64,000 nucleotides of DNA from Tabrizicola caldifontis (GCF_004762095.1 NZ_SIJH01000012.1:62001-126000), one strand, 5' to 3'. Counted from the stretch's first letter, positions 18,506 through 26,602 are shown. Made by a program: numbers and translations. The notes: a model not told the origin generated them from the letters alone.

Positions 18506-19297
18506 TTATGCCCTGGGAACCAGCGCCAGCGCCCGGATGGGCGAGCCCGTGCCCTGCTTGATCTTCAGCGGCGCCGCAATCAGGATTGCCCCTTTGGGCG
18601 GCAGCCTGTCGAGGTTGGCAAGGCTGGCAAGGCCGAAGCAGTTATGCTTGTGCAGCAGGTTGTGCGCAGGGAAAGGCGGGTTCATCCCCCCGGCTTGGCC
18701 CGCATCGGTGCCGATGCACTGGCTGCCCCAGCCCACGATGCCCTTGTCCAGAAGATACTGGATCACCTCGGCCGTCGGCCCCGGGGTGTGCGGGCCGGTT
18801 TCGTTGGCGTTGAGGAACAGCGCCTCGTCATGTGCGCGCTTGTCCCAATCGGACCGCAGCACGACCCATTCGCCCTTGCCAATGGCGCCATGCTGCGCCT
18901 CCCATGCCTTCACATGGTCGATGGTCAGCAGGAAATCAGGGTCGGCTGCGCATTCCTTGCTGAAGTCCAGCACGTTCACCGGCGCGATCAGCCGCTGCAC
19001 GTCCAGCGTGTCGGTATAGCCGTCGGGATAGTCCTTGCCGGTGATCCAGTGATGCGGCGCATCAAAGTGCGTGCCGGAATGTTCCCCCAGTTCCAGCCAG
19101 TTCCAGGCCCAGAAGGGGCCGTCCTTGTCGTATTCGCTGATCCGGTGAATCTTGATCGGCGGGGTGTCCTTCGCCAGTTCCGGCGGCAGCTTCAGCAGAG
19201 GCGTTTCGGGGCCAAGCACGCCCGAACAGTCCACCACCTCGATCCCGCCCGAGGCGAGCATCCCGGCAAGGGACGAAAGCACGTTCGCAGAGGTCAT
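18506..19297 (-). CDS. Isatin hydrolase (cyclase/kynurenine formamidase superfamily)
   Basis: A 263-residue metal-dependent hydrolase with the family motif HSGTHFDAPHH at residues 73-83, giving His73, His77, Asp79 and His83. His212 (in PAHNLLH) and Ser225 (in FGLAS) also fall at the numbers I recall for the metal ligands, water channel and proton wire of the Labrenzia isatin hydrolase structure. Length and flanking blocks (SEYDKDGPFWAWNW, GSQCIGTDAGQAGG) agree. The enzyme opens isatin, an indole breakdown product, to isatinate (2-aminophenylglyoxylate). It is first in the leftward operon, followed within two bases by the FAD oxidoreductase. Kynurenine formamidase, usually near 210 residues, is the main alternative. 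Confidence 0.75.
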   Translation of the reverse strand: MTSANVLSSLAGMLASGGIEVVDCSGVLGPETPLLKLPPELAKDTPPIKIHRISEYDKDGPFWAWNWLELGEHSGTHFDAPHHWITGKDYPDGYTDTLDVQRLIAPVNVLDFSKECAADPDFLLTIDHVKAWEAQHGAIGKGEWVVLRSDWDKRAHDEALFLNANETGPHTPGPTAEVIQYLLDKGIVGWGSQCIGTDAGQAGGMNPPFPAHNLLHKHNCFGLASLANLDRLPPKGAILIAAPLKIKQGTGSPIRALALVPRA

Positions 19298-19367
19298 AGG
19301 AATCTCCCTGTTGGCCGGACCAGTCCGGCTGTCCCATGCGCCGGTTTCGATCCGGCGTCATGGAATC

Positions 19368-19400
19368 ATGCTAGACAGATTTAAATGCATTTGCAAATAT
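19368..19400. promoter_or_regulatory. Face-to-face promoters over overlapping palindromes
   Basis: Three palindromes overlap: ATTTAAAT (19379-19386), AAATGCATTT (19383-19392) and ATTTGCAAAT (19389-19398). Rightward, TAGACA (19372-19377) and AAATAT (19395-19400) are 17 bases apart. Leftward, TTGCAA (19396-19391) and TAGCAT (19373-19368) are also 17 apart. The two promoters therefore occupy the same 33 bases and the palindromes fill their shared spacer. A MarR dimer bound here would shut both operons at once. Confidence 0.65.
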
Positions 19401-19426
19401 CCCCGCGTCATGGGTGGCGGAGGAAC

Positions 19427-20995
19427 ATGGCCAACGACTTTGACGCAGTCCTGATCGGGGCGGGCCACAACACGCTGGCCGCTGCCCTGCACCTTTCCGC
19501 AAGGGGCTGGAAGGTCGGGGTGTTCGAACAGGCAGGCGTGGCAGGGGGCGCGGTCAAGACCGGCGAATACACCCTGCCGGGCTTTCGCCACGACTGGGCG
19601 GCGATGAACCTTTCGCTTTTTGCCGGAAGCGCGTTTTTCCAGAGATATGGTGAAGAACTGGGCCGCCACGGCTGCGCCTTCGTTCCTGTGGACCGGCCCT
19701 TTTCATCCTCCTTCCCTGACGGCTCATGGGTCGGCGTCTCGACTGACCGGACCGAGACGCTGGCCGCAATCCGCGCAGTGTCGCCGCGTGATGCCGAAAC
19801 CTGGACACGCCTGTGTGACGGCTTCGGGGCAGAGGCGCCGCATCTGTTCGGCCTTCTCGGCTCGCCCATGCGCTTTCGTGCGCTTGCATATTTCATGTTC
19901 AAAACACTGCGTGCAAAGGGTATTGGCGGCACGCTGGACATGGGCCGGTTCCTTCTGTCCTCTCCCCGCGCCTGGCTGGAGGAAACCTTCGAGCACCCGC
20001 ATGTCCGTGCGATGCTGGGCGCCTGGGGGATGCACCTGGATTTCGCCCCCGATGTCGCTGGCGGCGCAATGTTCCCCTATCTGGAGGGGATGGCGGGCCA
20101 GGCCTTCGGGATGGTCATCGGCCAGGGCGGCGCGGATACGGTGACGCGGGCGCTGGTCGCTGCAATCAAGGCGCGCGGCGGGATGGTGGAAACCGGGGCT
20201 ACCGTCACCCGCATCCTGCATCAGGGTGGCAGGGCGTCAGGAATCGAGCTGGCCGACAGCCGACGGATCGCGGCCCGACGGGCCGTGATCGCCGGTGTCG
20301 CCCCCCGGGCCCTGGCCCGGCTGACCCGCGGCACAACCCCTGCCTTCGACGGCGCTTTGCAGACGTTCCGTCATGCGCCTGGCACCATGATGATCCATCT
20401 GGCAATGGACGCGCTGCCCGACTGGCGCGCGGGCGCGGTGCTACAGCGCCATGCCTATGTCCACCTGGCCCCCAGCCTGGACCAGATGGCGCGAACCTAT
20501 GCCCAGGCGCTGGCGGGCCAGTTGCCGGACGAGCCGATCCTTGTCGTGGGCCAGCCCACCGTGTTCGACCCCTCCCGCGCGCCAGAGGGGAAACACGTCC
20601 TCTGGGTGCAGGTCCGCATGGCCCCCGGCACCATCGCCGGCGACGCGAAGGGCGAAATCAGCGCGACCGGCTGGGCCGAGGCCGCCGAACCCTTTGCCGA
20701 ACGCGCGCTGTCGATCCTTGAGGCCCACGCCCCCGGCACCCGCGCGAAGATCCTGGCGCGCCGGATCGTGACGCCGGTCGAGCTGGAGGCCGACAACCCC
20801 AACCTCGTCGGGGGCGATCAGGTCTGCGGAAGCCACCATCTGGCGCAGCATTTCCTGTTCCGCCCCGTGCGCGGCCATGCCGACGGATCAACCCCCATTG
20901 CCAACCTGCACCTGACCGGAGCCGCCGTCTGGCCCGGCGCGGGCACCGGCGCAGGGCCGGGGTTTCTGCTTGCGCGGAAGCTGGCCGGCAACTGA
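19427..20995 (+). CDS. CrtI/PYROXD2-like FAD oxidoreductase (second copy)
   Basis: The start at 19427 follows the ribosome site GGCGGAGGA; an ATG 42 bases upstream lies inside the operator. The 522-residue product begins with a dinucleotide loop (VLIGAGHNTLAAALHLSARG), then GVAGGAVKTGEYTLPGFRHD. It ends with LVGGDQVCGSHHLAQHFLFR and GAAVWPGAGTGAGPGFLLAR. It is a clear paralogue of the protein at 16939-18504. The class catalyses FAD-dependent dehydrogenation; the substrate is unknown. It is the first gene of the rightward operon, 35 bases before the ABC substrate-binding protein, which suggests that it acts on the imported compound early in the pathway. Confidence 0.85.
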   Translation: MANDFDAVLIGAGHNTLAAALHLSARGWKVGVFEQAGVAGGAVKTGEYTLPGFRHDWAAMNLSLFAGSAFFQRYGEELGRHGCAFVPVDRPFSSSFPDGSWVGVSTDRTETLAAIRAVSPRDAETWTRLCDGFGAEAPHLFGLLGSPMRFRALAYFMFKTLRAKGIGGTLDMGRFLLSSPRAWLEETFEHPHVRAMLGAWGMHLDFAPDVAGGAMFPYLEGMAGQAFGMVIGQGGADTVTRALVAAIKARGGMVETGATVTRILHQGGRASGIELADSRRIAARRAVIAGVAPRALARLTRGTTPAFDGALQTFRHAPGTMMIHLAMDALPDWRAGAVLQRHAYVHLAPSLDQMARTYAQALAGQLPDEPILVVGQPTVFDPSRAPEGKHVLWVQVRMAPGTIAGDAKGEISATGWAEAAEPFAERALSILEAHAPGTRAKILARRIVTPVELEADNPNLVGGDQVCGSHHLAQHFLFRPVRGHADGSTPIANLHLTGAAVWPGAGTGAGPGFLLARKLAGN

Positions 20996-21030
20996 TACAT
21001 GACCAAGAACCACCAACAGGGAAAACGGAA

Positions 21031-22554
21031 ATGAACCTCAACCGCCGCAGCCTTCTGAAGCTGTCCGCCGCATCGGCTGCCTTGGGCGGCCTCGGCCTGC
21101 CCGCCGCCGCGCAAGGAATCGACGAGCTGGTGATCGCCTACAACGTCAACCTGCCCTCGTGGGATCCGACGGTGGGCCCTAGCGCGGTGAACCCGACGAT
21201 CCAGGGGATCTACCAGTCGGTCTTCGACCAGTACATCCTGCAACAGCCCGACCTGAAACCCGCCCCCGGCCTTCTGACCGAATGGGGCTGGAACGATGAC
21301 AAGACCCAGGTCTGGATGACCGTGCGCGAGGGCGTGACCTGGCATGACGGCAGCCCCTTCACCGCCGAGGACGTGGCCTGGAACCTCGCGCGCGTGGCAA
21401 ATCCTGAAACCGGCAGCCCGATCCAGTTCGTCTGGGGGACGCTGGCCAACCACCGGGTCGAGGGCAACCGCGTGATTGCCGATGTGGTGCAGTTCGACCC
21501 GACGATCTTCAAGTGGATGTATTTCCTGACCGGCTATGTCCTGCCCAAGGCCTATTACGAAAAGGTCGGCCCCGAGGGCTTCGAGGCCAAACCCATCGGC
21601 ACCGGCCCCTACATGGTGGACAGCTTCGAAAGGAACGCCTTCGTGCGGCTGAAGGCCAACCCCAACTACTGGGGCAGCAAGCCGGAATTCGAGACCGTAA
21701 CGATCAAGTTCGTCCCCGACGCCGCCGCCCGGGTGGCCGAGGTGGAATCAGGCAACAGCCACGTCACGCTGGAAATGCCGTACGAGGAATATGACCGGCT
21801 CAAGGGCGGCCCGCTGGCCGGCGTTGCGGCGCCGATCTCGGACATCGGGATGATCTTCCTGAACGACATCGACGTGATGCTGGACCCGAACGTCCGCAAG
21901 GCCGCGGCCCATGCGATCGACAAGCAGGCGATCATCGACCGGCTTCTGTCGGGCTATGGCGTGAAGATCGACACGCTGCAAACCCCCGAATACGACGCCT
22001 ACGATCCCTCGATCACCGTAGAATACAACCCCGAGAAGGCGATGGAACTGCTGGCGGCCTCGGGCTACGGGCCGGACAATCCGGTGAAGTTCAAGATCCA
22101 GACCACCAAGGGCTTCAAGCCCAAGGATTACGAGATGATCCAGGCCATCGTCGGGCTGTGGCGCAAGGTCGGGATCGAGGCCGAGATCGAGGTCTACGAG
22201 ATCGCCAAGCATTACGAACTGCGCGCGGCCGACCAGCTGGCCCCGGCGGCCTTCTACAACTGGGGCAACTCGGTGGGCGACCCGACGACCTCGACGGGAT
22301 TTGCCATGTTCGGCCCCAGCCCGCATTCGGTCTGGGACGGGCAGGATCTGATCGACATGATCGGGCCGCTGTGGGGTGAGAAGGACGAGGAGAAGCGGAT
22401 CGAGGGCTGGAAGGCGGTGGACCGTTACATCGCGGAAAACGCGCTGGTCATCCCGCTTCTGCAATATGTCCAGCCGATCCTGCACGCCCCGGGCGTGGTG
22501 GTGACGCCGCATGCCTCGGGCGCACTGCTGCCGCATCTGATGAAGCGGGCGTAA
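21031..22554 (+). CDS. ABC transporter substrate-binding protein, peptide/opine family (SBP_bac_5)
   Basis: A 507-residue periplasmic binding protein. The N-terminus MNLNRRSLLKLSAASAALGG is a twin-arginine signal ending near AAAQG, so it is exported folded. LVIAYNVNLPSWDPTVGPSA, the YQSVFDQ region, and VWMTVREGVTWHDGSPFTAEDVAWNLAR are characteristic of family 5 (DppA/OppA/NikA). Despite the family name many members bind opines, sugars or other solutes. It is the binding partner of the permeases and ATPases that follow. Two strong hairpins separate it from the first permease, a common way to make more binding protein than membrane complex. Confidence 0.92.
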   Translation: MNLNRRSLLKLSAASAALGGLGLPAAAQGIDELVIAYNVNLPSWDPTVGPSAVNPTIQGIYQSVFDQYILQQPDLKPAPGLLTEWGWNDDKTQVWMTVREGVTWHDGSPFTAEDVAWNLARVANPETGSPIQFVWGTLANHRVEGNRVIADVVQFDPTIFKWMYFLTGYVLPKAYYEKVGPEGFEAKPIGTGPYMVDSFERNAFVRLKANPNYWGSKPEFETVTIKFVPDAAARVAEVESGNSHVTLEMPYEEYDRLKGGPLAGVAAPISDIGMIFLNDIDVMLDPNVRKAAAHAIDKQAIIDRLLSGYGVKIDTLQTPEYDAYDPSITVEYNPEKAMELLAASGYGPDNPVKFKIQTTKGFKPKDYEMIQAIVGLWRKVGIEAEIEVYEIAKHYELRAADQLAPAAFYNWGNSVGDPTTSTGFAMFGPSPHSVWDGQDLIDMIGPLWGEKDEEKRIEGWKAVDRYIAENALVIPLLQYVQPILHAPGVVVTPHASGALLPHLMKRA

Positions 22555-22570
22555 TGGCCTGACGACGGAA

Positions 22571-22635
22571 CCGGGGGGCACCCCCCGGCCCCCCGTAGGA
22601 TACTTGTGGAAAGAATGAAGGGGCAGATTGCCCCT
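22571..22635 (+). repeat. Two hairpins and GGATACTTG element between binding protein and permease
   Basis: CCGGGGGG (22571-22578) and CCCCCCGG (22581-22588) form a perfect 8-bp stem around CA. AGGGGCA (22619-22625) and TGCCCCT (22629-22635) form a perfect 7-bp stem around GAT. Between them GTAGGATACTTGTGGAAAGA resembles the element at 2755-2790. The stems probably attenuate readthrough or protect the upstream mRNA. Confidence 0.6.
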
Positions 22636-22645
22636 ACCGGGGCCG

Positions 22646-23656
22646 ATGCCAATCCTTCGCATCCTTCTTCTGCGGCTTCTGACGACCGTCGTCACCCTTG
22701 CGGGTGTTGCGGTGATCGTCTTCTTCGTGATCCGGGTCGTGCCCGGCAACCCCATCGCCATGATGTTGCCGCCGGGTGCAACCGAGGCAGACATCGCCCG
22801 GTTGTCGGCACTTTACGGCCTGGACAAGCCGTTGGTGACCCAGTTCTGGATCTGGGTTTCAGGCGTCCTGCAGGGCGACTTCGGCACCTCGATCTCCACG
22901 CGCCAGCCGGTGCTCGGGCTGGTCCTTGGCCGGTTGCCCGCGACACTGGAGCTGTCGGTCATGGCACTGGTCATGGCCGTGGTGCTGGGCGGAGCGGCGG
23001 CACTGACCGGCACGCGCTACCGCGGCGGGCGGACAGAAGGCGCGATCGACGTGGCCAACGGCATGGCGCTGTCGGTGCCGGATTTTCTGTGGGGGCTGAT
23101 CCTGATCCTGCTGTTTGGCGTTCTGATGCCGGTCTTCCATATCTCGGGCCGGGTGACGCCCTCGCTCGACCTGCCCTTCTCCACGAACTTCTACCTGTTC
23201 GAAAGCCTGATCCGGCTGCGCTTCGACCTGTGGGCCGACATCGTGGCGCACATGTTCATGCCCGCGCTGGCGCTGGCGATCCCGCTGGCCGCGATCATCG
23301 GGCAGCTCCTGAAGCAGAGCCTGAAGGAAACGATGAACCTGGATTACGTCACGCTTGCCCGCACCAAGGGCTATGGCGAGACGCGCGTGATCCTGCGCGA
23401 GGCCCTGCGCAACGCAGCCCTGCCTACGCTGACGCTGGTTGGCGTACAGTTCACCTTCCTGATCGGCGGCACGGTGATCATCGAGCGGCTGTTCAGCTAT
23501 GAGGGCCTTGGCAACATGGCCATCGACGCGGTGATCAACCGCGACCTGCCGCTGATCCAGGGGATCGTGCTGTTGTTTGCCGTGATCTTCACCGCAGTGA
23601 ACCTGATCGTGGATCTGCTTTATGCCGTCCTGAACCCGAGGCTGCGCCATGCTTGA
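22646..23656 (+). CDS. ABC transporter permease, DppB type
   Basis: A 336-residue inner-membrane permease from the ATG at 22646; an earlier in-frame TTG at 22628 lies within a hairpin and is less likely. A first membrane segment (VVTLAGVAVIVFFVIRVVPG) is followed by the periplasmic GDFGTSISTRQPV block, several hydrophobic segments, and the cytoplasmic coupling loop DYVTLARTKGYGETRVILRE. GTVIIERLFSYEGLG is the usual C-terminal signature. It forms the channel with the permease at 23649-24500. Its stop overlaps that gene's start by eight bases. Confidence 0.92.
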   Translation: MPILRILLLRLLTTVVTLAGVAVIVFFVIRVVPGNPIAMMLPPGATEADIARLSALYGLDKPLVTQFWIWVSGVLQGDFGTSISTRQPVLGLVLGRLPATLELSVMALVMAVVLGGAAALTGTRYRGGRTEGAIDVANGMALSVPDFLWGLILILLFGVLMPVFHISGRVTPSLDLPFSTNFYLFESLIRLRFDLWADIVAHMFMPALALAIPLAAIIGQLLKQSLKETMNLDYVTLARTKGYGETRVILREALRNAALPTLTLVGVQFTFLIGGTVIIERLFSYEGLGNMAIDAVINRDLPLIQGIVLLFAVIFTAVNLIVDLLYAVLNPRLRHA

Positions 23657-24500
23657 CGGACGCACCCTTGTCCGGCGCCGCGCGGGGCTGCGGCTGTGGC
23701 TGTCGGCCGGGTGGCTGACCCTGCTCTGCCTTGCTGCCCTGCTTGCACCCTGGGTCGCGCCGAAGGATCCCCTGGCGCAGGATCTGTTCCTTGGCCGAAT
23801 GCCCCCGTTCTGGATGACCGGCGCGGAACCCGGCTACTGGCTGGGCACGGATTCGCTGGGGCGTGATGTGCTTTCGCGCCTCATCCATGGCGCGCGGGTG
23901 GCGCTTACTGTGGCGCTGGTCGCCGGGACGATCACTTGTATTGTCGGGGCGACCCTGGGGCTTCTGGCCGGGTTCCTGCGCGGCTGGGTCGATATGGTGA
24001 TCAGCCGCCTGATCGACATATGGATGGCCTTTCCGCCGGTCCTGTTCTCGATCCTTCTCATTGCCGTACTCGGCCCTGGCCTGATGTCGATCATCATCGC
24101 CATCGTCGTCATCGACTGGACCCGCTTTGCGCGCGTCGTCCGGGCCGAGGCAATGGCCCAGGGCGCGATGGATTACGTTGCCTCGGCCCGCGTGGCCGGG
24201 CGCGGGCGGATCAGCACCTTGATCCGCGAGATACTGCCCAACGTGCTGCCGACCATCGTGGTGCTCTTGACGCTGGAAATGGGCATCGCAGTGATCGTCG
24301 AGGCGATCCTCAGCTTCGTGAACCTGTCGATCTCGACCGACGACCCGACCTGGGGCGGCATGATCTCGGAAGGCCGGGCCTCCATACATCAAGCGTGGTG
24401 GGTGCTGGTCGCGCCCCTGGTCACGCTGTTCCTTACTGTCCTGTCCTTCAGCCAGCTGGGCGAAGGATTGAAGGACCGCTTCGACCCGGTGCTGCGATGA
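23649..24500 (+). CDS. ABC transporter permease, DppC type
   Basis: A 283-residue inner-membrane permease with the N-terminal LRLWLSAGWLTLLCLAALLA segment and the motif LGTDSLGRDVLSRLIHGAR before the transport domain, typical of DppC/OppC. The coupling loop MDYVASARVAGRGRISTLIR and the final FSQLGEGLKDRFDPVLR are also standard. It overlaps the DppB-type gene by eight bases and the first ATPase gene by ATGA (24497-24500). It is therefore translated with them as one importer for the ligand bound by the family-5 binding protein. Confidence 0.92.
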   Translation: MLDGRTLVRRRAGLRLWLSAGWLTLLCLAALLAPWVAPKDPLAQDLFLGRMPPFWMTGAEPGYWLGTDSLGRDVLSRLIHGARVALTVALVAGTITCIVGATLGLLAGFLRGWVDMVISRLIDIWMAFPPVLFSILLIAVLGPGLMSIIIAIVVIDWTRFARVVRAEAMAQGAMDYVASARVAGRGRISTLIREILPNVLPTIVVLLTLEMGIAVIVEAILSFVNLSISTDDPTWGGMISEGRASIHQAWWVLVAPLVTLFLTVLSFSQLGEGLKDRFDPVLR

Positions 24501-25366
24501 CCGCGCTGGTGATCCGCAACCTGTCCGTCCGGCTGCGGAAGGGCCCGCCGCTTTTGCGGCGCGTCTCGCTGGACCTTGCCCCTGGCGAGGTGCGGGGGCT
24601 GGTGGGCGAATCCGGCGCCGGCAAGTCGATGATCGGCAAGGCGGTGCTGGGCATCCTGCCGCCATCGGTGGAGATCACGGGGGGCGAGATCCTGCTGGAG
24701 GGCACCGATCTTCTGCGCCTGCCCCCGGCCGACCGGCGCCGCCGCATCGGGGCCAGTTGCGCGCTGATCCCGCAAGACCCGCTGACCGCGCTGAACCCCA
24801 GCCACCGGATCGGGCCCCAGATCACCGACCGGCTGGTGGACATCCTTGGCTGGACGCGCCGAAACGCTGACGCCCGGGCCCGCGAACTGCTGGCCGAGGT
24901 GCAGATCCCTGATCCCGATCGGGTGATGCGATCCTACCCGCACGAGCTTTCGGGAGGCATGCGCCAGCGCATCCTGATCGCCTCGGCCTTTGCGGCCGAA
25001 CCGCGGCTGATCGTGGCGGATGAACCAACCACGGCGCTGGACGTTACGGTGCAGAAGCAGATCCTGAAGCTGATCGCCGGCATGCAGGCGCGGCACGGCA
25101 CCGCGATCCTGTTCGTCACACATGACCTGGGCGTGGTCTCGAAGGTTTGCCAGCGGCTCTCGGTCCTCTATTCCGGCATGGTGGTCGAGGATGCCCGCGT
25201 GGCCGATTTCTTCCGCGCACCGCGCCATCCCTATTCGGCGGCCCTTCTTGCGGCCACGCCGAAATACACCGACCCCACCGCTGGGCTGAACCCCGTGCCC
25301 GACGCCGTGATCGAGGCCGTCAGGGCCGAGGTCGCCGCCTTCGATCGGGAGGTGGCGCATGGCTGA
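24497..25366 (+). CDS. ABC transporter ATP-binding protein, DppD type
   Basis: The 289-residue ATPase starts at the ATG overlapping the upstream permease stop; the open frame further upstream is a shadow of that permease. Walker A is GESGAGKS near residue 38, the Q-loop is in ALIPQDPLTALNP, the signature is LSGGMRQRI, Walker B is LIVADEPTTALDV, and the switch histidine is in VTHDLGVV. A C-terminal region with PRHPYSAALLAATPK is the oligopeptide-specific extension, although its iron-sulfur cysteines are not evident. It powers import together with the second ATPase. Confidence 0.92.
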   Translation: MTALVIRNLSVRLRKGPPLLRRVSLDLAPGEVRGLVGESGAGKSMIGKAVLGILPPSVEITGGEILLEGTDLLRLPPADRRRRIGASCALIPQDPLTALNPSHRIGPQITDRLVDILGWTRRNADARARELLAEVQIPDPDRVMRSYPHELSGGMRQRILIASAFAAEPRLIVADEPTTALDVTVQKQILKLIAGMQARHGTAILFVTHDLGVVSKVCQRLSVLYSGMVVEDARVADFFRAPRHPYSAALLAATPKYTDPTAGLNPVPDAVIEAVRAEVAAFDREVAHG

Positions 25367-26159
25367 CCTTTACGAGGTGCAGAATCTGCGCCTGTCGCTG
25401 GCGGACATGACCGCGAAGCCGCTGCTGGGTGCCGCCCCACGGATCGAGATCCTGAAGGGCCTGACCTTCACCATACCAAAAGGCGCGGCAGTCGGCATCG
25501 TCGGCGGTTCGGGATCGGGCAAGTCCACGCTGGGCCGGGCACTTGTGCGGCTGCTGGAGCCATCGGGCGGGGCGATCCGCTTCGGCGGCACCGACCTCAC
25601 CCACCTTTCCGATGCGGCCCTGCGGCCATTGCGGCGGCGGTTCCAGATGATCTTTCAGGATCCGTTATCCTCGCTGAACCCGCGCCACAGGGTCGGCACG
25701 ATTATCGCCGAACCCCTTCGCCTGCACGGTTTCGACGGCATTCCCGCCCGTGTCGCCCGCGCGCTGGATCAGGTTGGACTGCCGCAGTCCTTCGCCGCCC
25801 GCTACCCGCACGAACTGTCCGGCGGCCAGCGCCAGCGCGTGGGCATCGCCCGCGCCATCGCGCTGGAACCTGATTTCATCCTTGCCGACGAAATCGTGTC
25901 CGGCCTGGACGTGTCGTCGCAGGCGCAGGTGCTGAACCTGCTGGAGCGCCTCGTGAAGGATCTCGGCCTGACGCTGGCCTTCATCAGCCACGACCTGTCG
26001 GTGATCCGGCGGCTTTGCCAGCACACCATCGTGCTTTACCAGGGCACGATCGTCGAGAACCGTCCGACGCCGGACCTGTTCTGCGAACCCCGGGCCGACT
26101 ACACGCGCGAACTGCTGTCAGCGATCCCGTTGCCCGATCCCAATCAGCCGTGGGGCTGA
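25359..26159 (+). CDS. ABC transporter ATP-binding protein, DppF type
   Basis: A 266-residue ATPase with Walker A GGSGSGKST near residue 51, Q-loop in MIFQDPLSSLNPRH, signature LSGGQRQRVGIARAI, Walker B LILADEIVSGLDVSSQ-type segment (FILADEIVSGLD) and switch histidine in ISHDLSVI. The extension PRADYTRELLSAIPLPDP is that of the DppF/OppF family. It overlaps the DppD-type gene by eight bases and is the last gene of the rightward operon. Its 3' end overlaps the converging thioesterase by 16 bases. Confidence 0.93.
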   Translation: MADLYEVQNLRLSLADMTAKPLLGAAPRIEILKGLTFTIPKGAAVGIVGGSGSGKSTLGRALVRLLEPSGGAIRFGGTDLTHLSDAALRPLRRRFQMIFQDPLSSLNPRHRVGTIIAEPLRLHGFDGIPARVARALDQVGLPQSFAARYPHELSGGQRQRVGIARAIALEPDFILADEIVSGLDVSSQAQVLNLLERLVKDLGLTLAFISHDLSVIRRLCQHTIVLYQGTIVENRPTPDLFCEPRADYTRELLSAIPLPDPNQPWG

Positions 26160-26602
26160 GGCGCACCCACGGGACGGTGTTCGGCTGCGGGCTGGTGCAT
26201 CAGGCTTTCCAGCTTCGCCTTCACCTCTTCCGGCCAGGGCATCGAGGTGTGGCTGTCCAGCCAGCTTGCCGCCAGCACCTGTTCTACCGACCAGCGGTGC
26301 TCATCGCCGCAGTGGATCGTATGGCGCAGCCGGACCGAAGATCTGCCGACCTTGAGGATCGAGACCCGGAAGGTCAGCCGGTCACCGAAGAACGAAGGTT
26401 TCGAGAAATCGCAGGACAGATGTACCGTCGGCGTGCCCCAACGTTCCTTCCAGATGATTTCGTGCCAGGGCCAACCGATGTGGGCCCAGAATTCCTCGAC
26501 CACGCCGTTCAGGATGTTCAGATAGGCCGGGTAATAGGCGGTGCCGGAAATGTCGCAGTCGCCGAAGCGAAGGTCTCTGTCGGTCACGAAACAGACTGTC
26601 AT
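26144..26602 (-). CDS. Hotdog-fold acyl-CoA thioesterase
   Basis: A 152-residue single hotdog domain. RFGDCDISGTAYYPAYLNIL near residue 12 is the 4-hydroxybenzoyl-CoA thioesterase core with its conserved aspartate, and HLSCDFSKPSFFGDRLTF follows. It should hydrolyse an acyl- or aroyl-CoA in the cytosol. The gene converges on the ABC ATPase with a 16-base overlap of coding ends, so the two transcripts are complementary there. It is a distant relative of the thioesterase at 1214-1621. If the oxidoreductase makes an aryl-CoA, this enzyme could release the free acid, but no sequence feature proves that link. Confidence 0.88.
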   Translation of the reverse strand: MTVCFVTDRDLRFGDCDISGTAYYPAYLNILNGVVEEFWAHIGWPWHEIIWKERWGTPTVHLSCDFSKPSFFGDRLTFRVSILKVGRSSVRLRHTIHCGDEHRWSVEQVLAASWLDSHTSMPWPEEVKAKLESLMHQPAAEHRPVGAPQPHG

